Notes under the pieces: generated by a model
What the model saw: only the letters and a program-made list of their open reading frames with translations
What the model was told of the DNA's origin: nothing
Database searches by the model: none
Part shown: piece by piece, positions 10,127 to 19,248 of the stretch
Numbering within the stretch: the stretch's first letter is position 1
Layout: every line of letters begins with the position of its first letter
Assembly (NCBI RefSeq): GCF_014841615.1
Contig: NZ_JACYUG010000003.1
Location: 124,001 to 188,000 of the forward strand
Source: Sphingomonas sp. CFBP 8760
Lineage (GTDB): Bacteria > Pseudomonadota > Alphaproteobacteria > Sphingomonadales > Sphingomonadaceae
DNA: 64,000 nucleotides
Reading direction: 5' to 3'
Translations under genes and position numbers: made by a program

Positions 10127-12627
10127 GCGGCCAATCCGGAAAATGGCCGCTGGCGTGGCGGCTGGCCCGGCGCGAGCTCGACTGGCGCTTCCGGGGCCTG
10201 CGGTTGCTGGTCGTCTGCCTGTTCCTCGGCGTCGCGGCGCTCGCGGCGATCGGCAGCCTTGCCGATGCGATCGGCCGCGAACTGGCCGACCGGGGTGCCG
10301 CGGTCCTCGGCGGCGATCTGCAACTGGCGGTGTCGCAGCGTCCCGCCAACCCGGCCGAACGTGCTGCGATGGCGCGGGCGGGCACCGTATCGACCACGGT
10401 GCGGATGCAGGCGAACGCCGTCGCGGGGGAGGCGGTGGTGCCGATCCAGCTGAAGGCGGTCGATGCGCGTTATCCGCTGGTCGGCCGCGTCACCCTGCGC
10501 GGCAACCGGCAGGTCGGCGCCCCCGCCCCCGGCGAAGCATGGATCGCCCCCGCGCTCGCCGATCGCCTCGGGGCCGTGCGCGAGGTGCGGATCGGCAGCG
10601 CGCGGTTCCGGGTCGGCGGCGTCATCGCCGACGAACCCGACCGGCTGGGTGAGGGGTTCACGCTGGGGCCGGTGGCGCTCGTGTCGATGGCCTCGCTGCC
10701 CGCGACCGGACTGGTGCAGCCGGGCAGCCTGTACGAATACCGCTATCGCCTCCGCCTGAATCCCGGCCTGTCGCCGGATCGTGTCGCGAAACGCTTCCAG
10801 GCGGCGTTCCCGGCGGGCGGCTGGGCGACGCGGACGCGCGACAACGCCTCGCCCGGTGCCTCGCGCTTCGTCGGGCGGATGGGGCAGTTCCTGACGCTGG
10901 TCGGGCTGGCCTCGCTCGCGATCGCCGGGATCGGGGTGGGCGGCGGCGTCGCCTCGTTCCTCGCGCAGCGGCGACCGGCGCTGGCGACGCTGAAGGTGCT
11001 GGGCGCGACCAGCGGCGATGTCGCCCGGATCGTCGCGATCGAGGTCGGCGCGGCGGCGCTGGTCGGGGTGGGCGCGGGGCTGCTGGTCGGCGCGGCGGCG
11101 GTGCCGGCGCTGGTCGCGGCGGCGCGGTCGGTGCTGCCGGTCGCGCCGGGGTTCGTGCTGGAGCCATGGCCGCTGGTCCGCGCCGCGCTCTATGGCCTGC
11201 TCGTCGCGATCGCCTTCGCCGCGCCGCCCTTGGCCAGCGCCGGGGCGACCCCCGCCGCCGGGCTGCTGCGGGGTGCGTTGGCGCCGATGCGCAGCGGCGG
11301 CCGGCGCGGTTGGGTGCCCGCGCTGATCGCGGGCGGCGCGGCGCTGGCGCTGGCGATCGGCACGGCGGACCAGCCATGGCTGGCGGCCGGCTTCCTCGGC
11401 GCGGTGGCGGCGACGCTGGCGCTGCTCGCCGGGATCGGCCGGGCGATCCGGTGGACGCTGGCAAAGATGCCGCGCCCCCGCCGGCCGTTGCTTCGTCTTG
11501 CGGTCGCGGCGCTGCACCGGCCGGGTGCGCGGACCGAGGCGCTGGTGGTCGCGCTGGGGCTGGGCCTGACGCTGTTCGTGCTGCTGGCCGGCATCCGCAC
11601 CAGCATCGACGCCGCCGTCGCCGCCACGATCCCCGCCCGCGCCCCCGCATTGTTCGCGCTCGACGTGCCGCCGGTGCGCGAGGCGGCGTTCCGCGCCACC
11701 GTCGCCCGCATCGAACCGCGCGCGATCGTGAAGACGGTGCCGCTGATGCGCGGCACCATCACCGGCTACCGCGACATCCGCGTCGCCGATCTGAAGGAAC
11801 TGCCCGAGGGCGCCTGGGCGCTGCGCGGCGAACGCGGCCTGACCTATGCCGCGACCCTGCCGGAGGGGAGCAGCCTGACCGCCGGCACCTGGTGGCCGCG
11901 CGGCTATCGCGGCGAGCCTTTGGTGTCGATCGACGAACGGCTGGCCAGGGCGCTCGACCTGAAACTGGGCGACCGCCTGACGGTGGCGCTGCTCGGTATC
12001 GAGCGCAGCGCGAAGGTGGCGTCGTTCCGGCGGATCGAGTGGGACACGCTGGGCTTCAACTTCGTCATGGTCTTCTCCCCCAACGCCATTCAGGACGCGC
12101 CGCACAATCTGGCCGCCACGATCGACATGCCGCCGGGGCGCGAGGGGGCGGTGACGCGGGCGCTGCTCGCACCCTTCCCCTCGGTGTCGGTGGTGGAGGT
12201 GCGCGGGGTGCTGGCGCAGGTGCAGGGCATCGTCGGTCAGGTCGCGACCGCGATCGCGGCGGCGGCGGGCGTCGCGGTGGCGGCGGGGATCGCGGTGCTG
12301 ATCGGCGCGATCGCCGCCGCACGCGAGGCGCGGACCTATGACGCGGTGGTGCTGCGGATGCTGGGTGCGACCCGGTGGCAGTTGCTGGCCGGTCAGGCGA
12401 TCGAATATGCGCTGCTGGGATCGGTACTGGCGGTCGTCGCGCTGGCGCTGGGGCTGGGCGGCAGCTGGTACGTCGTCACGCAATTGTTCGACTTCCCCTT
12501 CGCGCCCGACATGGCGGTGGTGCTGACGACGTTGCTCGTCGGGCTGGGCACGGTGGTGGCGATCGGGCTGGCGGGGGCGTGGCCGATCTTGTCCGTCCGG
12601 CCGGCGCGCGCGCTCCGCCAGTTATAG
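10123..12627 (+). CDS. FtsX-type ABC transporter permease, YbbP-like
   Basis: 834 residues, usual length for YbbP. One N-terminal membrane span (GLRLLVVCLFLGVAALAAIG) is followed by a large periplasmic domain, then a first FtsX core (spans near LTLVGLASLAIAGIGVGG and GAAALVGVGAGLLVGAAA). More spans lead into a second periplasmic domain, and a second FtsX core lies at the C-terminus (VAVAAGIAVLIGAIAAAREA, with VLRMLGATRWQLL). The protein ends with an FtsX-like motif PILSVRPARALRQL. It probably acts with the upstream ATPase and the divergent SGNH esterase; in E. coli the ybbAP genes also sit beside tesA. The substrate is unknown. The start is TTG, overlapping the upstream stop. Confidence 0.92.
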   Translation: MSGQSGKWPLAWRLARRELDWRFRGLRLLVVCLFLGVAALAAIGSLADAIGRELADRGAAVLGGDLQLAVSQRPANPAERAAMARAGTVSTTVRMQANAVAGEAVVPIQLKAVDARYPLVGRVTLRGNRQVGAPAPGEAWIAPALADRLGAVREVRIGSARFRVGGVIADEPDRLGEGFTLGPVALVSMASLPATGLVQPGSLYEYRYRLRLNPGLSPDRVAKRFQAAFPAGGWATRTRDNASPGASRFVGRMGQFLTLVGLASLAIAGIGVGGGVASFLAQRRPALATLKVLGATSGDVARIVAIEVGAAALVGVGAGLLVGAAAVPALVAAARSVLPVAPGFVLEPWPLVRAALYGLLVAIAFAAPPLASAGATPAAGLLRGALAPMRSGGRRGWVPALIAGGAALALAIGTADQPWLAAGFLGAVAATLALLAGIGRAIRWTLAKMPRPRRPLLRLAVAALHRPGARTEALVVALGLGLTLFVLLAGIRTSIDAAVAATIPARAPALFALDVPPVREAAFRATVARIEPRAIVKTVPLMRGTITGYRDIRVADLKELPEGAWALRGERGLTYAATLPEGSSLTAGTWWPRGYRGEPLVSIDERLARALDLKLGDRLTVALLGIERSAKVASFRRIEWDTLGFNFVMVFSPNAIQDAPHNLAATIDMPPGREGAVTRALLAPFPSVSVVEVRGVLAQVQGIVGQVATAIAAAAGVAVAAGIAVLIGAIAAAREARTYDAVVLRMLGATRWQLLAGQAIEYALLGSVLAVVALALGLGGSWYVVTQLFDFPFAPDMAVVLTTLLVGLGTVVAIGLAGAWPILSVRPARALRQL

Positions 12628-12655
12628 GACGGGATGATATCGGCCTGACCCGCTC

Positions 12656-12733
12656 CGTCGTTGCGAGCATAGCGAAGCAATCCAGAGCCCGGCGCGTGAC
12701 GCCCTGGATTGCTTCGCTACGCTCGCAATGACG
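12656..12733. repeat. Dispersed palindromic repeat, copy 3
   Basis: Arms match the shared consensus (GCGAGCATAGCGAAGCAATC on the left, one change from consensus). It sits 28 bases after the ybbP stop and is followed by the extended flank GGGTTTCACGTCATC near 12743. It lies between tandem genes. Confidence 0.9.
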
Positions 12734-12776
12734 AATGGATGGGTTTCACGTCATCGAGCTTTAGGACGCCCGTGCG

Positions 12777-12801
12777 GGAACGATCCGCGCCGCCGTCCGC
12801 T
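12777..12801 (+). promoter_or_regulatory. Weak EcfG-type promoter candidate
   Basis: GGAAC, 16 bases, then CGCT, one base off the EcfG -10 consensus CGTT. It ends 30 bases before the SnoaL-like gene. The mismatch makes this a weak call. Confidence 0.35.
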
Positions 12802-12831
12802 CTCTCGCCGACCAATCAGCGGAGAGTGACG

Positions 12832-13197
12832 ATGGACGACCAACGCGTCTGGGCTTTCGAGGAAAGCCTGTGGACCGCCGATGCGGACCATTACCGGGAA
12901 TCGATCGACGACGAATGCCTGATGGTGTTGCCGCAGCCCCCCTTCGTGATGAGCGGCGCGCAGGCGATCGAGGCGGTCGCCGCCACGCCGCGCTGGTCGT
13001 CGGTCGAGCTGTCCGGCCGGCAGGTCGCCCGGCCCGAGGAAGGGCTGATCGTCGTCGCCTATCACGCCAGGGCGACGAAGGGCGACGAGACGTACGAGGC
13101 GCATTGCACCTCCACCTATCGCCGCCGCGCGCATGAGGACTGGCTGGTGGTGCAGCATCAGCAGACCCCGCCGCTGACCGCCGCCGTCGAGGCCTGA
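12832..13197 (+). CDS. SnoaL/DUF4440-like NTF2-fold protein
   Basis: 121 residues. An N-terminal helix with the pattern EESLWTADADHYRES, then DECLMVLPQPPFVMSG and a C-terminal sheet (TYEAHCTSTYRRR, WLVVQHQQTP), fit the small alpha+beta NTF2 fold of DUF4440/SnoaL-like proteins. These proteins often bind or transform small ligands. No catalytic residue can be assigned. ATG 12832 follows GGAGAG at 8-base spacing. The gene stands alone after a dispersed repeat and has a near-match to a stress promoter upstream. A specific function is not known. Confidence 0.82.
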   Translation: MDDQRVWAFEESLWTADADHYRESIDDECLMVLPQPPFVMSGAQAIEAVAATPRWSSVELSGRQVARPEEGLIVVAYHARATKGDETYEAHCTSTYRRRAHEDWLVVQHQQTPPLTAAVEA

Positions 13198-13349
13198 CGG
13201 CATCGACGCTGGCACCGTCATCGGCCGCGCAGGTGCGCAATCTTGTCGCATCGATGCAACCCGTGGCGGCCGTGGCGGTTGTCGCTGTGACGTGCCACGG
13301 GTTGCGGCAGCGGGAAACATGAGCGCCCGTTGCCGAGGGAGAAGAAGCC

Positions 13350-13673
13350 ATGTCTGACGAACGCGAACAGTCCATCCGCCGCCGCGCCTACGAACTGTGG
13401 GAACAGGGTGGCGGCGATCACGGCCGCGATCGGGATCACTGGCATCAGGCCAGCGGCGAGATCGACGGTGCGGGTGACGCGCCCGCGCCCAATGCGGTGG
13501 CGCCCGACGGCACCACGTTCGGCGATACGGCCGAAGGCGACGGCGGCAACGGCGCCAGCATCGTCGAGGCGGAAACGGCCGTGCCGGCCGCCCCCGTCGC
13601 GCCGGTGAAGCCGGCGGGCAAGGCCGCCGCCCCCGCGTCGAACCGACCCCGCAAGACCAAGACCGCGAAATAA
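13350..13673 (+). CDS. DUF2934 domain protein
   Basis: 107 residues. The N-terminal 35 residues match the DUF2934 pattern (SIRRRAYELWEQGG then HGRDRDHWHQA), a short helical motif found in stress and glycogen-linked proteins of alphaproteobacteria. The rest is Ala/Pro/Lys-rich and probably disordered, ending RPRKTKTAK. A good ribosome site (GAGGGAGAAG) precedes ATG 13350. It ends 14 bases before glgE, so it is probably the first gene of that transcript. Function is unknown; its position suggests a role tied to glucan or trehalose metabolism, which is inference. Confidence 0.85.
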   Translation: MSDEREQSIRRRAYELWEQGGGDHGRDRDHWHQASGEIDGAGDAPAPNAVAPDGTTFGDTAEGDGGNGASIVEAETAVPAAPVAPVKPAGKAAAPASNRPRKTKTAK

Positions 13674-13687
13674 GGCGAACGATCCCG

Positions 13688-15700
13688 ATGGCCGATGTTC
13701 TTTCCCCCACCACGTCGGCCATCCTCGCCGCCATTCCCGATCCGGACACCTCGACCGCCGCCCCGCGGCTGGTGGTCGAGGAACTGTCGCCGCGTGTCGA
13801 CGGCGGCGATTATCCGGTGCGCCGGTTGGTCGGCGAGACGGTGGCGGTGGAGGCCACCGTCTTCACCGATGGCCACGAGCAACTGGCGGTCGACCTGTTG
13901 TGGCGCGCGGTGGACGAGGCGGAATGGCGCCGGGTGCGGATGGCGGCATTGCCCACCGATCGCTGGCAGGCGGAACTGGTGCTGGAACGGCTCGGGCGCC
14001 ACGAATATGCGGTCGAGGGCTGGCTGGACATCTATGGCGGGTTCCGCCGCGATTTCCGCAAGAAGCTGGATGCCGGCGTCGCGCAGCCGGTGGATTATCA
14101 GGAAGGACGCGGCTTCGTCGCCGCTGCCGCCGCACAGGCGGACCCGTCGCAGCGCAAGGCGCTGGAGGCATGGGTAAAGCGGTTGAAGGCGGCGTCCGAC
14201 GATATGGCAGGCGCGGCGCTGTTGCTCGACGACGATCTCGCCGTGCTGATGGACCGGGCCGACCGCCGGCCGTTCGCGCTGCGCTCGGCGCGGCAACTGA
14301 TCGATGCGGAGCGGACCGCGGCGCATTTCTCGTCATGGTACGAACTCTTCCCCCGTTCGATCACGATCGATCCCGACCGGCACGGCACGTTCGACGATGT
14401 GATCGGCCGCCTGCCGCAGATTCGTGACATGGGCTTCGACACGCTCTATTTCCCGCCGATCCATCCGATCGGGCGCACCAACCGCAAGGGGCCGAACAAC
14501 AGCCTGATCGCCGGGCCCGACGATCCCGGCAGCCCCTATGCGATCGGATCGGCCGATGGCGGGCACGAGGCGGTGCATCCCGAACTGGGCGGCTTCGCGG
14601 CGTTCGCCCGGCTGGTGGAGGCGGCGCGGGAGCATGGGTTGGAAATCGCGCTGGATTTCGCGATCCAGTGTTCGCCCGATCACCCTTGGCTGACCGAGCA
14701 TCCCGGCTGGTTCGCCTGGCGGCCGGACGGGTCGATGAAATATGCCGAGAATCCGCCGAAGAAATATCAGGATATCGTCAACGTCGATTTCTACGGCCCC
14801 GATGCGGTGCCCGATCTGTGGCTGGCCTTGCGCGACGTGGTGCTGTTGTGGGTCGGACAGGGGGTGAAGACCTTCCGCGTCGACAATCCCCACACCAAGC
14901 CGCTGCCCTTCTGGGAATGGATGATCGGCGACGTGCGTGCGCAGCATCCCGACGTGATCTTCCTGGCGGAGGCGTTCACCCGGCCGACGATGATGTACCG
15001 CCTCGCCAAGGTCGGCTTCTCGCAGAGCTATACCTACTTCACGTGGCGCGACACCAAGGCGGAACTGACCGATTACATCACCGAGCTGACCACCACCGCG
15101 CCGAAGGAATTCTACCGCCCGCACTTCTTCGTCAACACGCCCGATATCAACCCGGTCTTCCTCCAGACCTCGGGCCGTCCCGGCTTCCGCATCCGCGCGG
15201 TGCTGGCGGCGACGCTGTCGGGCCTGTTCGGCGTCTATTCCGGCTTCGAGCTGTGCGAGGCGGCGGCGGTGCCCGGCAAGGAGGAATATCTCGACAGCGA
15301 GAAGTACATCGTCAAGCCGCGTGATTGGAACGGCCCCGGCAACATCGTGCAGGACATCGCGATGCTCAATCGCATCCGGCGGCGATACCCGGCGTTGCAG
15401 ACGCACCTGAACACGAAGTTCTATGTCGCGCAAAACGACAACATCATCTGGTACGGCAAGCCCGATCCGGACGGGACCGGCATGATCTGCGTGATGGTCA
15501 ACATGGACCCGCACAACGAACAGTCCTGCGCCTTCCAGGTGCCGTTGTGGGAGTTCGGGCTGGACGACGATGGCAGCGTCGACGTGGAGGACCTTGGCGA
15601 AGGCTATCGTTTCCGCTGGTACGGCAAGGACCAGACGATCACCATCGCTCCCGACCAGCCCTATCGCATCTGGCGCCTGACGCCAGCCACCAACGCATGA
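13688..15700 (+). CDS. glgE: Alpha-1,4-glucan:maltose-1-phosphate maltosyltransferase
   Basis: 670 residues, typical for GlgE (GH13_3). An N-terminal beta-sandwich (VVEELSPRVDGGDYPVRR) precedes the TIM barrel. GlgE hallmarks are YFPPIHPIGRTNRKG, the nucleophile Asp399 in FRVDNPHTKPLPFWEW, the acid/base Glu428 in FLAEAFTRP, and the transition-state Asp in NTPDINP. It transfers maltosyl from alpha-maltose-1-phosphate to the non-reducing end of alpha-glucans in the cytoplasm, building glycogen without ADP-glucose. Its stop overlaps the start of the treS-maltokinase fusion (ATGA), the enzyme that makes its donor. The partner branching enzyme gene glgB is not in this window. Confidence 0.97.
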   Translation: MADVLSPTTSAILAAIPDPDTSTAAPRLVVEELSPRVDGGDYPVRRLVGETVAVEATVFTDGHEQLAVDLLWRAVDEAEWRRVRMAALPTDRWQAELVLERLGRHEYAVEGWLDIYGGFRRDFRKKLDAGVAQPVDYQEGRGFVAAAAAQADPSQRKALEAWVKRLKAASDDMAGAALLLDDDLAVLMDRADRRPFALRSARQLIDAERTAAHFSSWYELFPRSITIDPDRHGTFDDVIGRLPQIRDMGFDTLYFPPIHPIGRTNRKGPNNSLIAGPDDPGSPYAIGSADGGHEAVHPELGGFAAFARLVEAAREHGLEIALDFAIQCSPDHPWLTEHPGWFAWRPDGSMKYAENPPKKYQDIVNVDFYGPDAVPDLWLALRDVVLLWVGQGVKTFRVDNPHTKPLPFWEWMIGDVRAQHPDVIFLAEAFTRPTMMYRLAKVGFSQSYTYFTWRDTKAELTDYITELTTTAPKEFYRPHFFVNTPDINPVFLQTSGRPGFRIRAVLAATLSGLFGVYSGFELCEAAAVPGKEEYLDSEKYIVKPRDWNGPGNIVQDIAMLNRIRRRYPALQTHLNTKFYVAQNDNIIWYGKPDPDGTGMICVMVNMDPHNEQSCAFQVPLWEFGLDDDGSVDVEDLGEGYRFRWYGKDQTITIAPDQPYRIWRLTPATNA

Positions 15701-18700
15701 ACGGAACAGCGGTGACGAACGACACGATCGATACGAACGCCACGACCACCAGCGGCATCGGCGACGATCCGCTCTGGTACAAGGACGCGGTGATCTATCA
15801 GGTCCACGTCAAATCCTTCTTCGATTCGAACAATGACGGGATCGGCGATTTTCAGGGGCTGCTGCAACGGCTCGACTATATCGCGGACCTTGGCGTCACC
15901 TGCATCTGGCTGCTGCCCTTCTACCCCAGCCCGCGCCGCGACGACGGCTACGACATCGGTGCCTATTGCGACGTGTCGCCCGATTACGGCACGATGGAGG
16001 ATGCCACCGCGTTCATCGCCGCCGCCCATGCGCGCGGCATCCGCGTCGTCACCGAACTGGTCATCAACCACACCTCGGACCAGCATCCCTGGTTCCAGGC
16101 CGCGCGCAAGGCGCCGCCGGGCAGCCCCGAACGCGATTTCTACGTCTGGTCGGACGATGACAAGCTGTACAGCGGCACCCGCATCATCTTCCTCGACACC
16201 GAGAAATCGAACTGGACGTGGGACGAGGAGGCGGGCGCCTATTTCTGGCATCGTTTCTATTCGCACCAGCCCGACCTGAACTTCGACAACCCGGCGGTGC
16301 TGGCCGAGGTGCTGAACGTGATGCGCTTCTGGCTCGATCTGGGGGTCGATGGCCTTCGCCTCGATGCGATCCCCTATCTGATCGAACGCGACGGCACTTC
16401 GAACGAGAACCTGTCCGAAACGCACGACGTGCTGAAGAAAATCCGCGCCGCGCTGGATGCCGAATATCCCGACCGGATGCTGCTGGCCGAAGCGAACATG
16501 TGGCCCGAGGATACGCAGCAATATTTCGGCGACAGCGCCGCGGCGGGCGAGGCGGGCGACGAATGCCACATGGCGTTCCACTTCCCGCTGATGCCGCGCA
16601 TGTACATGGCGGTGGCGCAGGAGGATCGCTTCCCGATCACCGACATCATGCGCCAGACCCCCGATATTCCGGCGAACTGCCAATGGGCGATCTTCCTGCG
16701 CAACCATGACGAGCTGACGCTGGAAATGGTGACCGACGCGGAACGCGACTATCTGTGGAACACCTATGCCGCCGATCGCCGCGCGCGCATCAACCTCGGC
16801 ATCCGTCGTCGCCTCGCGCCGCTGATGGAGCGGGACCGGCGCCGGGTCGAACTGATGAACGCGTTGCTGCTGACGATGCCGGGCACGCCGGTGCTGTATT
16901 ATGGCGACGAGATCGGGATGGGTGACAACATCCATCTCGGCGACCGCGACGGGGTGCGCACGCCGATGCAATGGTCGCCCGATCGCAACGGCGGCTTCAG
17001 CCGCGCCGATCCGCCCAACCTGACGCTGCCGCCGATCCAGGACCCGCTCTACGGCTATCAGGCGGTGAACGTCGAGGCGCAGGAGCGCGATGGCCATTCG
17101 CTGCTCAACGCGGTCAAGCGGATGCTGGCGGTGCGCCGCGAACATCCCGCCTTCGGTCGCGGCACGCAGCGTTTCCTGCGCCCCGCCAACCGCAAGATCC
17201 TCGCCTATGTCCGCGAGCATGAGGGCGATACGATCCTCTGCGTCTTCAACCTCGGCCGCACCGCGCAGGCGGTCGAGCTGGATCTCGCCGAGTTCGATGG
17301 CCGCACCCCGATCGAACTGACCGGCGGCACGCCGTTCCCGCCGATCGGGACGACGCCCTATGTCCTGACGCTGCCGCCTTATGGCTTCTCGTGGTTCGCG
17401 CTGTCGGCGGAGGCGGATGCCCCCGTCTGGGCGACCCCGCCCGCCGCGCTGGAAGCGGAACGCTTCACCTTCGTGCTGCGGCCGGACCTGACCGATATCG
17501 GCGTCGGCGCCAACCGCTTGGTGCTCGAACGTGACCTGCTGCCCGCCTATATCGCCCAGCGCCGCTGGTTCGGCGGCAAGGACGAAGCGCTGCGCGCGGT
17601 GCGCCTGCTGCGGCTCGATCCGCTGCCCGGCAGCGACGACCTGCTGCTGGCGGAGATCGAGGTGGAAACCGATCGTGCCGCCACCCGCTATGCGCTGCCG
17701 CTCGGCATCGCGTGGGAGGGTGACGTGCAGGGCCGGTTCGCCGCCGGGCTGGCGCTGGCGCGTGTGCGGCGCGGCCGCCGGGTCGGGCTGCTGACCGATG
17801 GCTTCTCGGTCACCGAATTCGCGCGTGGCGTGACGGCCGCGATGCAGGCGGGCACGGTGATCGGCGACGGTCAGGATGCGCTCGCCTTTTCGGCGGACGG
17901 GCTGGAGATCGACGGGGAGGCCGAACTGGAATGGCTGACCGCCGAACAGTCCAACAGCTCGATGGTGCTGGGCCAATCGGTGGTGCTGAAACTGCTGCGC
18001 AAGCTGGAGGCCGGCGTGCATCCCGATGCGGAGATGGTCCGTTACCTGACCGCCCATGGCTTCGAGGCGGTGCCGCCGATCCTGGGCGAGGTGCGGCGCA
18101 CCGGCGACGACACGCTGCTGATGCTGGCGCAGCGCTTCGTCCATAACCAGGGCGATGCCTGGAGCTGGACGCTGGGCGTGCTGGAACGGCTCGCCACTGC
18201 CGACGACGCCACCTTCGCCAACTATGCCAGCTTCGCCGAGACGCTGGGCCGGCGTCTGGCGGAGATGCACGCAGTGCTGGCGCGGCCGAGCGACGATCCC
18301 GCCTTCGCACCGACGACGCTCGCGGCCGACGATACCGCGGCGCTGGCCGCCGACGTGCGCGGCGATGTCGAACGGGCGCTGGCGCGGATCGACGCGGCGG
18401 GCCTGACCGGCGAGGCGGCGGAATGGCTGGCGACGCACCGTGACACGCTGCTCGCCCGGATCGACGCGGTGGCGCACGGTGCGGCGGGCCAGTCGCTGAC
18501 CCGTATCCATGGCGACCTGCATCTGGGACAGGTGCTGGTGACCGGCGGCGACGTGATGCTGATCGATTTCGAGGGACAGCCGGCCAAGCCGCTTTCGGAA
18601 CGTCGGGCGAAGGACCTGCCGCTGCGCGACGTCGCGGGCATCCTGCGCTCGTTCGACTATGCCACCGCCGTCGCCGACCGTTCGCGCCCGCCCGGCCCGG

Positions 18701-18939
18701 AGACGGAGGCGTTGCGTGCCGAGCACCGCTATGCCCGTTTCTGCCACCGCGCGCGCGAGACGTTCCTCGACGCTTACCGCGCCGCCAGCGATGCCGAACC
18801 GGATGCGGCGCTGCTCGACCTGCTGCTCGTCGCCAAGGCGGCATATGAGGTCGGGTACGAGGCGGCGAACCGCCCCGACTGGATCGAGGTGCCCGTTGAC
18901 GGTCTGTTCCGCGCCGGGCGACGGCTGGTGGGGGAGTAG
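15697..18939 (+). CDS. treS: Trehalose synthase / maltokinase fusion protein
   Basis: 1080 residues. Residues about 20-560 form a GH13_16 trehalose synthase: WYKDAVIYQVHVKSFFDSN, nucleophile Asp223 in GLRLDAIPY, acid/base Glu265 in LLAEANMWPED, and NHDELTLEM. Residues about 590-1080 are a maltokinase (Mak/Pep2): RRWFGGKDEALRAV, then the kinase catalytic segment HGDLHLGQVL with Asp940, and the metal-binding MLIDFEGQP. It isomerises trehalose to maltose and phosphorylates maltose to maltose-1-phosphate with ATP, feeding GlgE. Fusion of the two activities is known in several bacteria. The start overlaps the glgE stop. A palindromic repeat follows the gene, separating it from glgX. Confidence 0.96.
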   Translation: MNGTAVTNDTIDTNATTTSGIGDDPLWYKDAVIYQVHVKSFFDSNNDGIGDFQGLLQRLDYIADLGVTCIWLLPFYPSPRRDDGYDIGAYCDVSPDYGTMEDATAFIAAAHARGIRVVTELVINHTSDQHPWFQAARKAPPGSPERDFYVWSDDDKLYSGTRIIFLDTEKSNWTWDEEAGAYFWHRFYSHQPDLNFDNPAVLAEVLNVMRFWLDLGVDGLRLDAIPYLIERDGTSNENLSETHDVLKKIRAALDAEYPDRMLLAEANMWPEDTQQYFGDSAAAGEAGDECHMAFHFPLMPRMYMAVAQEDRFPITDIMRQTPDIPANCQWAIFLRNHDELTLEMVTDAERDYLWNTYAADRRARINLGIRRRLAPLMERDRRRVELMNALLLTMPGTPVLYYGDEIGMGDNIHLGDRDGVRTPMQWSPDRNGGFSRADPPNLTLPPIQDPLYGYQAVNVEAQERDGHSLLNAVKRMLAVRREHPAFGRGTQRFLRPANRKILAYVREHEGDTILCVFNLGRTAQAVELDLAEFDGRTPIELTGGTPFPPIGTTPYVLTLPPYGFSWFALSAEADAPVWATPPAALEAERFTFVLRPDLTDIGVGANRLVLERDLLPAYIAQRRWFGGKDEALRAVRLLRLDPLPGSDDLLLAEIEVETDRAATRYALPLGIAWEGDVQGRFAAGLALARVRRGRRVGLLTDGFSVTEFARGVTAAMQAGTVIGDGQDALAFSADGLEIDGEAELEWLTAEQSNSSMVLGQSVVLKLLRKLEAGVHPDAEMVRYLTAHGFEAVPPILGEVRRTGDDTLLMLAQRFVHNQGDAWSWTLGVLERLATADDATFANYASFAETLGRRLAEMHAVLARPSDDPAFAPTTLAADDTAALAADVRGDVERALARIDAAGLTGEAAEWLATHRDTLLARIDAVAHGAAGQSLTRIHGDLHLGQVLVTGGDVMLIDFEGQPAKPLSERRAKDLPLRDVAGILRSFDYATAVADRSRPPGPETEALRAEHRYARFCHRARETFLDAYRAASDAEPDAALLDLLLVAKAAYEVGYEAANRPDWIEVPVDGLFRAGRRLVGE

Positions 18940-18957
18940 AGACCAACTACCATCTAC

Positions 18958-19034
18958 CGTCATTGCGAGCGTAGCGAAGCAATGCAGTGTTCCGCGCGGC
19001 GCCACTGGATTGCTTCGCTACGCTCGCAATGACG
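18958..19034. repeat. Dispersed palindromic repeat, copy 4
   Basis: Left arm CGTCATTGCGAGCGTAGCGA, right arm its inverted copy ending CTCGCAATGACG. It begins 19 bases after the treS stop and lies between tandem genes. This copy lacks the extended flank seen at copies 1-3. A run of eight G follows at about 19040. Confidence 0.9.
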
Positions 19035-19085
19035 CAGAAGGGGGGGGGCGATCCCGGTTCGATAGTCCCGTTGCTCATAGACGGA

Positions 19086-19111
19086 GAAATGTTTCTTCCG
19101 GGAAACATTTC
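19086..19111. promoter_or_regulatory. Perfect dyad upstream of glgX, possible operator
   Basis: GAAATGTTTC and GAAACATTTC form a perfect 10-base inverted repeat around the 6-base centre TTCCGG. It lies about 140 bases before the glgX start, with no T-run. It could be a repressor operator for the glucan genes or an RNA hairpin; the sequence alone cannot decide. Confidence 0.4.
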
Positions 19112-19192
19112 GGCAACATCGCGCTCGCCCGGCGCATCGCCACGCTTTCGATGCCGCAATGCAGCATCCGTTCATATAAACCGTCCGTACCG

Positions 19193-19217
19193 GGAACACC
19201 GCCTCCGGCGGACGGTT
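19193..19217 (+). promoter_or_regulatory. EcfG-type promoter candidate for glgX-treZ-malQ-treY
   Basis: GGAAC, 16 bases, then GGTT, one base from the EcfG consensus GGAAC-N16/17-CGTT. The -10 element ends 32 bases before the chosen glgX start, which fits a short leader containing the ribosome site. Trehalose genes are known general stress targets in alphaproteobacteria. Confidence 0.5.
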
Positions 19218-19248
19218 GACCTCTCGCATCCAAACGAGGGGTTCCGTC

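Larger units (their letters stand above)
18940..19248. other. Intergenic region between treS and glgX
   Basis: This 309-base gap carries the palindromic repeat (18958-19034), a perfect dyad (19086-19111) and an EcfG-like promoter candidate (19193-19217). No small gene is supported. Its contents suggest that glgX-treZ-malQ-treY have their own promoter. Confidence 0.7.

Noticed and set aside
10083..10397. Short minus-strand frame near the ybbA/ybbP junction
   Set aside because: Lies wholly inside real coding sequence and lacks initiation signals.
9859..12483. 874-codon minus-strand frame opposite ybbA-ybbP
   Set aside because: Shadow of two recognised genes; Arg/Gln-rich with no motif.
15661..19005. 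1114-codon minus-strand frame opposite the treS-maltokinase fusion
   Set aside because: Long antisense frames arise in this GC-rich codon pattern; the plus strand has all the catalytic residues.
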